From the NCBI GenBank assembly GCA_002335605.1, contig BEDY01000015.1, forward strand, positions 141,917 to 205,916: a DNA stretch of 64,000 nt, given 5' to 3'. Shown piece by piece: positions 11,034-20,491 of this stretch (the first letter of the stretch is position 1; every line of letters starts with the position of its first letter). Position numbers and translations under genes: made by a program. Under the pieces are notes generated by a model. The model was not told the DNA's origin. It saw only the letters and a program-made list of their open reading frames with translations, and searched no databases. Source of the DNA: Prillingera fragicola. Lineage: Eukaryota > Basidiomycota > Tremellomycetes > Trichosporonales > Trichosporonaceae.

Positions 11034-12877
11034 CTACAGCTGCGGCAAGGCAACACCGTCACCGCGATAATCAGTTCCAGCCGCCCAGACCCTCCTGCCA
11101 GTCCTCTGGTCGACGGTCCTCACAATAGCCTGCCCCTTTCCGAACAACACACTGTCACGTCCACCAATAACTTCAATCCTGTGGCCCATCTTCTCCAGCT
11201 CGGCGAGCACATCCGCAGGAATGCCCGCTTCGACCGCAACGCTCTCGTTCCAGTACTCCTGGTGCTTGGCCCAGTTGAAGCCCCCGACGCAGAAGCGTTT
11301 CATGTCGAGCGCCAGCTGCGGCGTACGTTTCTTGTGCAGCATGTTCCTGCTCTCTGTCAGCCCCTTCCCAAGCCTGTACTGCGGTACGCACATGAGAACC
11401 TGCACCTGGCCCTGCGGCTGCATGCATCCGCCCATGACGCCGTAGCTCATCGCCAGCTCGTCGCCCCGTGTGACCATCGCGGGGATGATGGTGTGGAACG
11501 GCCGCTTGCCGCCCTCGAGCACGTTTGGGCTGTTCTCGTCGAGAGAGAATGCGCCGCCGCGGGACTGCAGGGTAAAGCCGCAGTCGTTGGGGACGATCGC
11601 TGTGCCAAAGCCGAGAAAGTTGGACATGATGACTGCAGTGTCAGCTTTGGGCGGTGCACGCGTACTTACATGAGATCGAGTTGCCCTCCGAGTCGGCAGC
11701 GCAGAGGTAGACCGTGTCGCCGTTTGGCAGTGGCGAGCCCTGGTGGATCTGCGCCACGGCCTTTTGAGGCTGGAACAGCGCGGCACGTTTCCGGAGATAC
11801 TCCTTTGACAGCAGCTCGTCGACTGGAACCTTGACAAACTTGGGGTCGCCGACGAACGCGTGCACGTCGGCGAACGCGAGGCGGATAGACTCAATGAGCG
11901 TGTGGTACCACGCCGCCGAGCCCTCCTCGATGTCGTCGAGGTTGACAATGCCGTCTTCACGGAGCACGTCGAGGATGCCCAGCGCGATGAGCGCGGCAAT
12001 GCCCTGGCCGTTGGGCGGGCACTCCCACACGGTGATGTCGTTGGCGTAGGTGTACGAAATCGGCTCGACAATGTCGGAAGTGTGTGCGGCCAGGTCGGCG
12101 AGGGTCATGATACCACCACGCGAAGTGATGGCTTGCACGATCGCCTCGGCCACGCGCCCCTCGTAGAAACCCTTCTTGCCGTGCTCGCCAATCGACCTCA
12201 GCGTCTTGCCGAGCGCAGGGTTGGAGAAGAACTGGCCGGGAAGCGGAGCGTGCCCATCAATGAGCATGGGGTAGTTGTCGCCCGACTGGGGCTCGGCAGC
12301 GACGCGCTGGAGCAGTGCCTCGTGCTCCCTCCACTCGGACGACGACATCTGGTGAATCGCAAACCCGCCCTCGGCAAGCGAGATTGCTGGCGCGAGCACG
12401 TCAGAAAGCGAGACTTTGCCGGAACCGAATTCTGCATGAATATCGACGAGCGCGGCGGCGGCGCCGGGGACAGTCACGGCGTGGACACTGTCGAGGGGAA
12501 TCTTGCGGCCGGTGAGGCCGAACTCGCGCGCTTTGGCGAGGTTGAAGTCCTTGGCTGCGCGGCCAGAGCCATTGAGGGCTCGGACTGTTTTGGCTTTGGC
12601 ATCCCAGAATAGGGCAAAGGCGTCGCCGCCGACACCGCAGTTAACCGGCTGGAGTGTTAGGACGCGCCTGACGATGGGCAAGAGGACTTACCTCGGTCAC
12701 GTTGAGGGTCGCGGCCATGGCGACAATGGCATCGGCGGCATTACCACCCGCACGGAGGATGGAGAGACCCGCCTCGGATGCGAGCGGCTGCGAGCAGCAC
12801 ACGACTCCCTTGGCCGAGTAGACGGTTGAGCGGCGCGAGCTGGCCTCGTAGCGGTCGCGGTCAAAGTTGTGCGGCAT
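11034..12877 (-). CDS. gamma-glutamyltransferase family protein (YwrD-like)
   Basis: Gamma-glutamyltransferases cleave or transfer the gamma-glutamyl group of glutathione and related amides after autocatalytic processing at a conserved Thr. Exons 12692-12877, 11670-12648, 11392-11632 and 11034-11346 give 572 residues, a full-length family member. Visible landmarks are the N-terminal [29 protein letters not shown], the processing site NGDTVYL with Thr near 374, [19 protein letters not shown] (made by splicing at 11633-11669), and the [13 protein letters not shown] substrate loop. No signal peptide, so it is more like the cytosolic YwrD-type enzymes than the vacuolar or secreted ones. The introns are 43, 37 and 45 nt. 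Confidence 0.92.
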
Positions 12878-13462
12878 GGTGCTTGGTTGTAGGTAAAGGG
12901 CGGGGCACGATTTCGGGTTAGATGTGGTTTTAAAGCCAGCCGGCAACAAGAATGCCGCGCTCGGGAATAGACGTTGGAGATACTGGAGATCCTGAAGAGT
13001 GGAGATTCTGCAAGAGTGGAGACCGAGTCGTGCCCCGGCCGGGCTGGTGTGGAGGTTGCCGTCAAACTCGTCCGTCCGATGGCAGCAGCAGCCTCGAGAG
13101 CGTGGAGCATGTCGAGAGCAAGCACAAGGTGGAGGTTTCCGGTACCAATTAGCCGACGATCCCGGCGATCCGGGGCCAATCGTGATCATACGGAGCTGCG
13201 GGGCTTGCCGACTTCCGTTCTCCAGAGTGAGGTGATAGGCTCACAACTACAACAACAACAAGGCGCTCGCGAGCCTGATGGCCGGGACTTATGCCTGCCA
13301 TCTCTTGGGTGATTCGGCCAACGTTGACCGGAACCGGCCCGGATTCACACCGAAGATACAGCGACAGGTCTCTGGGCGTGACTCCATGCCGGTGGGCCAT
13401 TATGCAGAACCTCGAGCTCGCAGCCGTCGTTGCCTTCAACACGCATCTCATATGACGACCCG
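12878..13462. other. divergent promoter region of the gamma-glutamyltransferase and GH115 genes
   Basis: No gene supported. The stretch holds a short CAA-rich run (about 13243-13260) and a CCG-N4-CGG inverted repeat at 13328-13337. Confidence 0.45.
13328..13337. promoter_or_regulatory. CCG-N4-CGG candidate binding site upstream of GH115
   Basis: CCGGAACCGG, 126-135 nt before the GH115 start. Same spacing class as sites before two dehydrogenase genes and the regulator of the cluster. Zn2Cys6 dimers commonly bind inverted CGG half-sites. The role here is inference. Confidence 0.35.
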
Positions 13463-16400
13463 ATGAGGTCTCGACTACACGCGCTGGGACTCTTCGTCGT
13501 GGCGGTACTGTTCCTCCCGCTCGCCACGGCACTTGGCCTGCCGAATGTGCTGACGTTTGGCCCGAGCGACGACGCTCTCACTCTGGCAGCAAACACAACT
13601 GTCCTGCCCATCATCTACGACTCTGTCGACGATGAAGCTGTCCACATCGCCATTGACACATTCGCAGACGACGTCCTGCGTGTGACTGGCACACGACCCG
13701 AACTGTATGCTGACGGGCTTCCGGAGGCAGACCCGCGCCGCGCCGCAATCATTGTTGGAACTGTGAACTCCAAGCTCATCAAGCGGATATACAAGCATGG
13801 CCCATCTGCTCCAGACGCTAAACAATTGCCATTCACCACCACGCACAACCACCTGCAGGCCTTGCGAGGCAAATGGGAATCCTACCATACCCAAGTCATG
13901 CCATCACCGCTGGACGGCCTCGACGAAGCTCTAGTCCTAACAGGCAGCGACCGCCGCGGGACAATCTACGCTCTCTACACCCTCAGCGAGCAACTAGGCG
14001 TGTCGCCGTGGTACTGGTGGGCCGACGTCCCGATCACAACGCGCAGCTACATCGGCTTCCCGCGCTCGGCAGTGCTGGGCCACGGCGAGCCGACGGTCAA
14101 GTACCGCGGCCTGTTCTTGAACGACGAACAGCCCGTGCTGCATAACTGGGCGAAAAACCAGTTTGGAACAGGAGACGCCCCACCCTTCCAGGTCGGGATG
14201 TATGAAAAGGTGTTCGAGCTCGTGCTCCGCCTCAAGGGCAACTACATGTGGCCGGCCAGTGCGTCTCTTTCGCAAAACGTTGCTGACGCCAGTGTGGGAC
14301 TCGATGTTCGCCGTCGACCCACTCACGGCCCTCCCCGCCCCTCCGGCGCCGGGACCCAACCAGGCCCTAGCCCAGCGCATGGGCATTGTCATGGGCACGT
14401 CGCATCATGAGCCGATGGGCCGGAATCAGAAGGAGTTTACCACGTTCGGGCAAGGCGTGTGGGATTATCGCAGGAACGGCGCGTGGCTGAGGAGGTTTTG
14501 GAAGTACGGCGCCGAGCGGGCACGCGGGTGTGAGACGCTGTTCACTGTCGGTATGCGCGGGGACGGGGACCTGCCGCTCGACGGGGCCGACAAGGAGCTT
14601 ATCGAGCGTAAGCCCGCGTGCTGGGCATGGGCTGACGGCAGAAATTGTTACTGACCAAAAACGCATCCTGCACGATACCCACGGACCCGTGCCAAAGCTG
14701 TGGGCAATGTACAAAGAGGTCATGTCGTACTTTGCCACAGGCCTGCGTGTCCCGCATGACGTGACGCCGCTGCTGTCAGACGACAACTGGGGCAACCTCA
14801 TGGCCGTCCTGCCGCGCCCTCACCCGGCTGGAGGGGGCGTGTACTACCATGCCGACTATGTGGGCGATCCGCGGAGCTACAAGTGGATCAACACTGTGAG
14901 CCTGGCCAAGATGTGGGAGCAGCTCGATGTCGCGCTCGCGTTTGGGATGGACGAGGTGTGGGTCCTGAATGTCGGGGATCTCAAGACGCTCGAGGTGCCT
15001 GCCGAGTATTTTCTCGACTTGGCGTACGATGCCCCACGCTGGCGTGGCTTGCGGTCGTATCTTGCTGAGCGGGGGGAGCGGGACTTTGGGGTCGTTGGGG
15101 AGGACGCCGCCGAGGTGGCTGATATCATGGGGACGTACTCGATCTACGCCAGCCGGCGGAAAGCCGAGCTGGTCGACGCCCAGACCTACTCGCTGATCCA
15201 TTTCGACGAGGCCGAGACTGTCGCTGCCAACTGGACCGCGCTGCTGGCACGCGCCGAGGTTATCTACGCCAAGCTGGATACCCCCCACCGCGTGCCGTTC
15301 TACGAGATCCTACTCGTTCAGCTTCAGCTGCAGGCCAACCTTGCCCAGCTCTACCTCGCTGTCGCCAAGAGTAATCTATACGCGTCCCAAGGTAGGACAG
15401 CAGCCAGCGCCCAGGCGTACGAAGCGCTGCGCCTCTTTGAGCGCGACCAAGACCTCACAAACGAGTTTGATACCCTCCTCGGCGGAAAGTGGAAACAGTA
15501 AGCCCCCCGGCTAAACACCACTGACGACAGCATGCTCGCCCAAACCCACATAGGCTACGAGTACTGGCAGATGCCGGTCCGCAACGCCCTGCCTCCCGTG
15601 TCGTTTATCTCAACACGCACACCGAGCTGGGATCACGGCGCCGCAGTGCACACGCGCGTGACGGTCGAGAACAGCGCGGGCGCGTGGCCGGGGGATAACC
15701 AGCACAACTGTCGTCTGGGGTATGCGTGCGCTGATCCTGCGTTGCTGCCAATGGACCGGTTTGGGAGGGAGCGCTGGGTGGAGATCTCGAGTGGGGGGCC
15801 CGAGGACGTCAACTTTACTGCTAGCAGTGATAAGCGGTGGTTGGTCGTGGAGCCTCGACAAGGACGGATCACGGGGGATGGCAAGAATGATGTCCGGCTC
15901 GGTATTTCTGTCGACTGGGAGGCTGCAAGTGACACCGAGGGGCACGTCGTCATTACCGCCTCGGACGGGATGCGCGTCGCCATCACCGTGCCGATCAAGC
16001 ACGTCTCTCCGCCACCAGCAGGCTTCAAAGGAGCAGTCGAGGGAGACGGCTACATTGCCATCGAAGCAGGCCGGTACCAGCAAGCCCACACCGTCGACGG
16101 CGTAAGCTGGGCCGAGATTCCGTACTACGGCCGCACCCACAGCGGCCTCGGGCTCCATCCCGTCTCAGCAAACACCTTTGCAGCAGGCCAAGGCCCGAGT
16201 GTGGGGTACACCTTTTGGGCAACCTCGAGGGGCGACGCGGACGTCGAGTTCCATCTCGGCCCATCACTAAACTATATCCTCGGCAGGCGAAATGCGTTTG
16301 CTGTCCAGCTCGACGACGGGCCCGTTGCTGTCATCCATCCCGTCCCAGAGTCGAAAGCTGGTACGGCGCCGGACGACTGGGAGGAGGTCGTCGCGAGTGA

Positions 16401-16563
16401 GAACCGTGTCGTGAGTGTGTCTATGCGGGTTGAGGCGGGTGAGCATGTGTTGAAGGTGTTTGGGATGGGTGCTGGGGTGGTGCTCACGCGGGTCGTTGTT
16501 GATTTTGGTGGGGGGGCCGCTCGCGCGAGTCATCTCGGTCCACCTGGTAGTGTTGTCTTGTAG
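13463..16563 (+). CDS. GH115 xylan alpha-1,2-glucuronidase, secreted
   Basis: GH115 enzymes remove (4-O-methyl)-glucuronic acid side groups from glucuronoxylan. Exons 13463-14258, 14293-14607, 14642-15497 and 15531-16563 give 999 residues, the normal family size. The start was chosen because MRSRLHALGLFVVAVLFLPL begins a clear signal peptide; an upstream frame has no ATG. Family landmarks are GTIYALYTLSEQLGVSPWYW, FLNDEQP, LKGNYMWPAMWDSMFAVD (restored only after splicing of a 34-nt intron), MGTSHHEPMGRNQKE, LLSDDNWGNL, YYHADYVGDPRSYKW and HIGYEYWQMP. The three introns are 34 nt each or nearly so. It is the only enzyme of the cluster with a clear secretion signal, so it would act outside the cell on polymer or large oligomers. 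Confidence 0.94.
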
Positions 16564-17678
16564 CGTATACTCCAGATGGAAGGTGCAGCAGATTCATACA
16601 TGATCGTGGGTCATTCTACTCCCAGATGCATAGAGATGCGATCAGAAGAGAGGCTACAGGGATACAGGATCTAGAATCATGGGCAAACACCAATGTCCAC
16701 TGCACCAACACCATTAATTCATTAAACCATTTGCTCATTGAGCCAACAGCCGAGGCAACTTGTTCAGCCGTTGTTGCTCCCAGTCGTCCATGGCACTTGA
16801 CCATCCACTCGTTTATGACAGGCATCCATCCAGCTGCTGAGCAAGGGCCAGGCCTCATACATAACTCCTGGACCAGCTGTAAACGCCAAAAAATCGACGA
16901 CCTTGTCATCATCAACCCCGGGTCCCATGGGGGGTCTTCCTCGCTTGCGAGCTGGCGGTTCAATCCAGCTATTACAGCCGGAAAACCCCACCAGACACTC
17001 TGCGTCCAAGACTCGAACCCATGGACGCGGATGACTGTGACACAGTCAAGCGCTAACCCAGAGCTGATTATCGACTTGCACAACGCAAGGTCGTCGGTGG
17101 TGGTAGGGGTAATCGACACCGTTTATACTGCTCTGAGGCTGGAGAGTGCTGTCGTACATGGAGTACTAGTTTTATCCTATCTGTTCAGTGAGGTGTCTAG
17201 ATGGTACAAAGTAAGCAGGTAATGGTGTGGCTGGCGACTATGGTCTCTCTACAGTAAACACCAAAGTGCCACTTGCAACATGGTCCCAAGCTGGCCAAGG
17301 TGCATGGTCTCGTCTTCTGTTACAGGAGCTATGCATGGGCAGCATTGGGTGAAGAGTTAGAAAGGCTATTTGTACAGCAGATGAAGTATCAATGATTGGA
17401 CCATGAATGAACAATGTACGGGTAAGCACCATCAGCCACGGCTATCGACCATGGACGCGCCACTCACTCCTTCCGGGTGACACTACTTGTCCTCTTCACT
17501 CGTTCACTCTCTCTCCTTCTCAGCACATATCTTTACCATTCACATTCACACTCTTGCTCCTACTAACTCAACTTGATACTCTCCTTTCAGCACTCTGCCC
17601 ACGCTGCGACACCACCCGTCTGGGTCCCATTTGCCACCCAAGTCTGACACCCTGTGCACATCCTCCCCTCACCACACC
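16564..17678. other. gene-free region with small hairpins
   Basis: No protein gene supported. Around 17001-17089 three short perfect stems follow each other, read on the minus strand, with a B-box-like GGTTCGAGTC between two arms. A canonical tRNA cannot be folded from it. The 3' part (17460-17678) is pyrimidine-rich and probably the leader of the next gene. Confidence 0.35.
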
Positions 17679-18785
17679 ATGCCAGCAACGACCCGTCTGA
17701 TGGACAGAACCCACAATGGCAGCTATGGCCTACGCTCTCGCTCCGTCCCCAAAAACCCTCGTAATCTCACCCCACGCAAACGACCTCGCACCAGCGCACC
17801 ATCTCTCGAGATCAAACAGCTCTTCGACCACGCCTCCTTTCCGCACCTCCTCGACCAGATCATCTACCACTCGGCACAGTCCCAGCGCAACATTCTCCGG
17901 CAGACGTCACACGCAGTGCGTGCCATTGTAGACGCCTACGAGGTCACCCAGCTGTGCCTCCACGAGCCCAACGCGGCAGCGGACAAGCAGGCTACCGCTC
18001 CAGTGCTGTGCGGATACAATGACACGCCTCCGGAGCACCTCTTGTCAGCTTTGAGCAAGACGCAAACCCTCGACGTCTTTGGCGTGGGCCACACACGCGC
18101 CATGCAGATAATTGCACTTCGCGCTCCAAACCTCCGCACTGTGCGGCTGGTCCCGAGCCGTACAGGCCAGACAGTCGAGCATACGACCCCCTTCGCCGCC
18201 CCGAGGCTCGTCGTCGTCACCACTCCGTGCACCACCGCCGCTGTGCCGCACACCTACACCAGACCAAACTCTTCAGTCCAGAAGCTCGTCTACAACATCT
18301 GCCTCCCAGCAGAGATCAACCCGGCCGTTGCACAGGTGAGGGCGTGGGCCCGCGGCAAGGCGCTGCGCGAGGTGGTCATCATCATCGACTGCCAGTTGAA
18401 CGACCACACTCCCTCCGACGTGGGCGAGCTACCCCCACTCGGCTTCCTGAACACTGTCGCTCGTGCAGTCATCTGTGACCTCGGCACCACAACCGTGACT
18501 TTTGTCAACCTCCTCGCCCTCCCCCCGTCCTACCTCGGACTACCAGCGGATACACCACCGCCAAACGGCCTCAAGATGGTACGCAGCGCCTTCCGCCAGA
18601 TCATCAAGGAGGGCCACGGGACGCTGTGCAACGAAGCCCCAGAGATGGAGATGCAGGACGAGGTGGACCGAATCGGGTTCTTGACTTTGGAAGAGTACAA
18701 GGCTAAAGTCGGCGAGGAGAGCTTCCGCCTCGAAGCTGTGCACTGCGGTGTCATTGACGGTATAGAGGTTCTGACGACGCTGTGA
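17679..18785 (+). CDS. unrecognised F-box/LRR-like protein
   Basis: Single exon, 368 residues. The start is the first ATG of the frame, in good context after a C/T-rich leader. After a basic N-terminus (SYGLRSRSVPKNPRN) comes LFDHASFPHLLDQIIYHS, which resembles an F-box-type helix, then alternating hydrophobic segments of the kind seen in degenerate leucine-rich proteins of basidiomycete yeasts. The C-terminus has an acidic EMQDEVDRIGFLTLEEYKAK segment. The general architecture (N-terminal FPH..DQI helix, a T-V-T-F-V-N/D-L strand near the end, a final FLT/FVT-EEY/REY segment) is shared with the minus-strand protein at 19173-20345. No catalytic motif; possible substrate adaptor, but no function is claimed. 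Confidence 0.6.
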   Translation: MPATTRLMDRTHNGSYGLRSRSVPKNPRNLTPRKRPRTSAPSLEIKQLFDHASFPHLLDQIIYHSAQSQRNILRQTSHAVRAIVDAYEVTQLCLHEPNAAADKQATAPVLCGYNDTPPEHLLSALSKTQTLDVFGVGHTRAMQIIALRAPNLRTVRLVPSRTGQTVEHTTPFAAPRLVVVTTPCTTAAVPHTYTRPNSSVQKLVYNICLPAEINPAVAQVRAWARGKALREVVIIIDCQLNDHTPSDVGELPPLGFLNTVARAVICDLGTTTVTFVNLLALPPSYLGLPADTPPPNGLKMVRSAFRQIIKEGHGTLCNEAPEMEMQDEVDRIGFLTLEEYKAKVGEESFRLEAVHCGVIDGIEVLTTL

Positions 18786-19172
18786 AATTGTCGTATCGTT
18801 GTTACATGTCATGGAGTCTATCATATCCCAGGTCCGAGATGTGCAAATGCTTTGGCTCTGGTTTGTCCGGAGACGCTGCCAGCTCTGGCCTGCTCGTGCA
18901 AAGACAAGACGAGCACACTCTTGGCCTGGCGCAGTTGAGGAAAGGCAGAGCAGGAGCAGGAAGAGCAATGGCGCATACCTACTAATATGTACCAAGCAGA
19001 GCACGTCGTTTTGGACAGGACTGTATGCTGCCCCGTCTAGCCGGCGCACACCACTGCCAGGCAGCCGCGAGATGATGCCGCCCTTGCCAATTCCACGCAC
19101 ATAGTCAACCGAGTGGCTCACATCAGTGCACCAGCTGCAGGAAGCCACGCACTGTCGTACAGCGAATACATC
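18786..19172. other. convergent intergenic region
   Basis: Between two F-box-like genes transcribed towards each other. No supported feature. Confidence 0.4.
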
Positions 19173-20345
19173 CTAAGCCCACGGCGACCTCCTCCACCAC
19201 TTGGCCCTCCCACCCACGGGCCCGGGCACGAGTTTGATCTCACTGGGATACGCCTCCCTCCCCGCCTCACCGCCGACCTCGCGCTCGTACTCCCTACGCG
19301 TAACAAACTTGATCCCAGCAACGACGCGTGCCCCCGCCGTATCCCCCGCAGGCAGGAGGCGCTGAATCGTCACACGGACGTGTGCTTCCGTTTCAGCCTG
19401 GGACATGGCCCTCTGCCCGAGCGCTGCGGCGGGGGGGAGGTCGACGAAGGTGATGCTCGTCAGGTGGTGGGCGTCCCGGGCTGCCTGGCGGGCGAGCTCG
19501 GTTAGGATGCCCAGTGGCTGCAGAGGGTGTTTGTCGGTGGCGGGCCACACGCCGACAAAGACGACTACGAGCTCTGTGATACTCTCGCATGGCTCTGTGG
19601 CGGGGATGAAGGTGGTGGGATTCGTGTAGTCGTTTAGGGCAATGTTGAAGACGAGCCTCTGTGTGCCGTCGCGCGGCGCCACGCGCGAAGCCGGGTTGGA
19701 GTGGAATACCCCCCTGATGACCAGCGAGGGCGCGACGACCGGCGGAGACGCATGGAGAGTCCCCGAGAGATCGGGAAAGAGCCTTACGCAGGCGAGGACT
19801 GGGGTTAGGTCGCTAAACCAGTCCTTGGGCGGGTAGGCGCCTACAAAGGACATGGTACGGGTGGCTGTGAGTGCGGCGCGCGCCCGGGCGTTGACGCCTC
19901 CGTCGCTGGTAAAGGTCGCTTTGGGGGAGAGGCAGGGGTGCCATATCGGGCCCACCCTTTTGATGTAGGGGGCATACACGACAAGATAGTAGGCCGATTT
20001 GAGGTCAATGTAGGTGCAGGTTTGGCGTGAGAGGAGGCGGAGCTTGTCCAACTCCCGTGGGCTAAAATTGCTGAGAATTTGGGCAAAGATGTGCGGGTAG
20101 AATTCATGGTCGATTATGGCGAGTGGCTGTGTGGGTGAGTTGGCACTTTGTCTGGGGCTGAACTGGCAGAGCTGGCGGTTTGGAAGCAACCAAGGAGCAA
20201 ACCGTTTCGCTGAAAAGTATGCAATCGCAATGGCAAAGACCGTTTCGAGGACGCGGACGGCGACCTGTATGGCAAAGATGAGGAGCGTGCTGTCCAATTT
20301 GTCCCATAGCGTGTAGGCGTCGGGTAGATGGACTGTCCGGTTCAT
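19173..20345 (-). CDS. unrecognised F-box/LRR-like protein with N-terminal membrane helix
   Basis: Single exon, 390 residues from the first ATG (MNRTVHLPDA). Residues about 18-40 form a hydrophobic helix (LLIFAIQVAVRVLETVFAIA), suggesting membrane anchoring. It is followed by EFYPHIFAQILSNFSPRELD, an F-box-like helix, and repeated short hydrophobic segments. Late motifs HHLTSITFVDLPP and IKFVTRREYEREV correspond in position to TTTVTFVNLLALPP and IGFLTLEEYKAKV of the plus-strand neighbour at 17679-18785, so the two are probably divergent paralogues. The last 25 residues are Gly/Arg/Trp-rich. A TATATAA lies about 60 nt upstream. Confidence 0.6.
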   Translation of the reverse strand: MNRTVHLPDAYTLWDKLDSTLLIFAIQVAVRVLETVFAIAIAYFSAKRFAPWLLPNRQLCQFSPRQSANSPTQPLAIIDHEFYPHIFAQILSNFSPRELDKLRLLSRQTCTYIDLKSAYYLVVYAPYIKRVGPIWHPCLSPKATFTSDGGVNARARAALTATRTMSFVGAYPPKDWFSDLTPVLACVRLFPDLSGTLHASPPVVAPSLVIRGVFHSNPASRVAPRDGTQRLVFNIALNDYTNPTTFIPATEPCESITELVVVFVGVWPATDKHPLQPLGILTELARQAARDAHHLTSITFVDLPPAAALGQRAMSQAETEAHVRVTIQRLLPAGDTAGARVVAGIKFVTRREYEREVGGEAGREAYPSEIKLVPGPVGGRAKWWRRSPWA

Positions 20346-20403
20346 AGCGAGCTGCGGCCTGAAAGATAGAGAGGTAGCTTGATGTGGGACACCTTGCGAC
20401 GCA

Positions 20404-20410
20404 TTATATA
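20404..20410 (-). promoter_or_regulatory. TATA box
   Basis: TATATAA on the minus strand, 59-65 nt before the ATG at 20345. It overlaps the 3' flank of the transcription factor gene, which ends at 20492 on the same strand. Confidence 0.5.
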
Positions 20411-20491
20411 CGCCAGAGTGCGCTGCCGCCGCAATGGGAAGAAGGCGACAACACGGCAAACAGTCGGCTCGAATGGCAGACGCAATCGGGC

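Noticed and set aside
11860..12612. 250-residue plus-strand frame over the gamma-glutamyltransferase gene
   Set aside because: Mirror of a certain coding exon in GC-rich DNA.
16945..16985. second B-box-like GGTTCAATCC
   Set aside because: It sits in a 6-bp stem with a 9-nt loop, not a T arm; no matching D or acceptor arms.
16990..17070. tRNA gene on the minus strand (GTC anticodon-like loop and GGTTCGAGTC)
   Set aside because: The anticodon-like arm is a perfect 8-bp hairpin, the T arm pairs in the wrong register and no acceptor stem closes the structure.
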